60,029 bases of DNA, taken from Cohnella sp. OV330 (lineage in GTDB: Bacteria; Bacillota; Bacilli; Paenibacillales; Paenibacillaceae). The stretch covers positions 1-60,029 of the forward strand of contig NZ_FOKE01000021.1 of assembly GCF_900112065.1 (NCBI RefSeq). The letters run 5' to 3'. Within the stretch, counting starts at the first letter, position 1, and each line of letters begins with the position of its first letter. The notes beneath the pieces were generated by a model. The model made no database searches and was not told the DNA's origin. It was given only the letters and a program-made list of their open reading frames with translations. Position numbers and translations under genes: made by a program. Of the stretch, positions 59,643 to 60,029 are shown piece after piece.

Positions 59643-60029
59643 TCTAAAGGATAAGTGGTAGAGAAAGCTTTTGAAATTGGTCGTTTACGCTCCCTCGGTA
59701 AAATGTAGTTTTCTCACGAATGCTCGCTTATTCGCAGGATCTCTCCCATGGATAAATCGCTATCCGGATAGAAGGGGCTTTGTACCGTCAAATTCGGCAA
59801 CCGAAGCGTATGCGGGAACAGAAGGGGCGAGGTTTCGCTCCTCTTTTTACTGCTCTGCTGCACGCTGCTCCACATGACCTCCGGAGGCTTTCACTCCCAT
59901 TTCTCGACGGGTCGATGCCCTTTCATTCCTTCGTTACGCCTATCCGGTGGGTGGAGGCCGGTTATCCTAACGGTACGGGTCTGTGCCCTTTTGCGTAATG
60001 CAATCCGGTACTCCGTGCAATCTTGAGAT
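59643..60029. other. Right end of the window, no gene recognised
   Basis: Two short open frames (59671-59877, 59780-59998) have neither ribosome binding sites nor protein-like character. No RNA gene, terminator or repeat is evident. Any gene continuing beyond the window cannot be identified. Confidence 0.5.

Noticed and set aside
59671..59998. Two short frames at the right end
   Set aside because: No ribosome binding site, low-quality composition and no recognisable sequence.
1..60029. CRISPR arrays, tRNA genes, integrases or insertion sequences
   Set aside because: No regularly spaced repeats, cloverleaf sequences, integrase motifs or transposase genes were seen, so the AT-rich right end is called accessory from composition and gene remnants only.

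Overview
The window looks like a chromosomal segment of a GC-rich Bacillota bacterium of the Paenibacillus/Cohnella type. The grounds are a 23S-5S rRNA operon end of Bacillus-like sequence, strong AGGAGG ribosome binding sites, frequent TTG/GTG starts, YesM/YesN-type two-component systems beside CUT1 sugar ABC transporters, an SLH-domain surface protein and many secreted glycan-active enzymes. Family calls come from reading motifs in the translated sequence; no database search was run.

Layout. 1-345: 3' end of an rRNA operon (23S tail, spacer, 5S, terminator). 500-4044: a His-rich membrane protein, a serine-hydrolase remnant, an AraC regulator, a VOC protein and a divergent LysR/nucleoside-deaminase pair. 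4067-7898: sensor kinase, OmpR-type regulator and SLH-domain protein. 8069-19424: a membrane-anchored PAF-acetylhydrolase-like hydrolase, then three large polysaccharide-active proteins (heparinase II/III-like lyase with CBM-like modules, beta-helix protein, GH9-like enzyme). 19666-34544: MFS transporter; GH2 beta-mannosidase split by a frameshift and divergent from an AraC regulator; two CUT1 permeases, a lipoprotein solute-binding protein, a YesM/YesN pair, and a secreted GH27 alpha-galactosidase preceded by an exact CcpA cre match. Beta-mannosidase, alpha-galactosidase and the GH9-like enzyme together suggest use of a galacto(gluco)mannan-like plant polysaccharide (inference). 34697-39103: a broken hypothetical gene, a TIM-barrel-like protein of unknown function, a YcaQ/AlkZ-type DNA glycosylase and another frameshifted gene.

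39465-55772 is the highlight: a two-gene Tc (ABC) toxin locus. The first gene fuses TcB and TcC in one 2530-residue protein (SpvB domain, FG-GAP-like repeats, TcB middle domains, Rhs core) and ends in a ~342-residue variable tail carrying HELKH, a candidate zinc-metalloprotease effector. The second gene, 21 bp downstream, is a 2897-residue TcA with an unusual N-terminal transthyretin/carboxypeptidase-regulatory-like domain. The order is BC then A, and the region upstream of the first gene contains a striking nested inverted repeat.

55915-60029 is patchy, partly AT-rich accessory DNA: two small immunity-like ORFs (one frameshifted), a NIPSNAP-like remnant, an intact DUF1206 membrane protein, a small membrane protein, an aldo/keto reductase fragment lying exactly between two near-identical terminator repeats, and a CPCC cysteine-rich protein. 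Several single-base frameshifts across the window could be true pseudogenes or sequencing errors; reads would be needed to decide.
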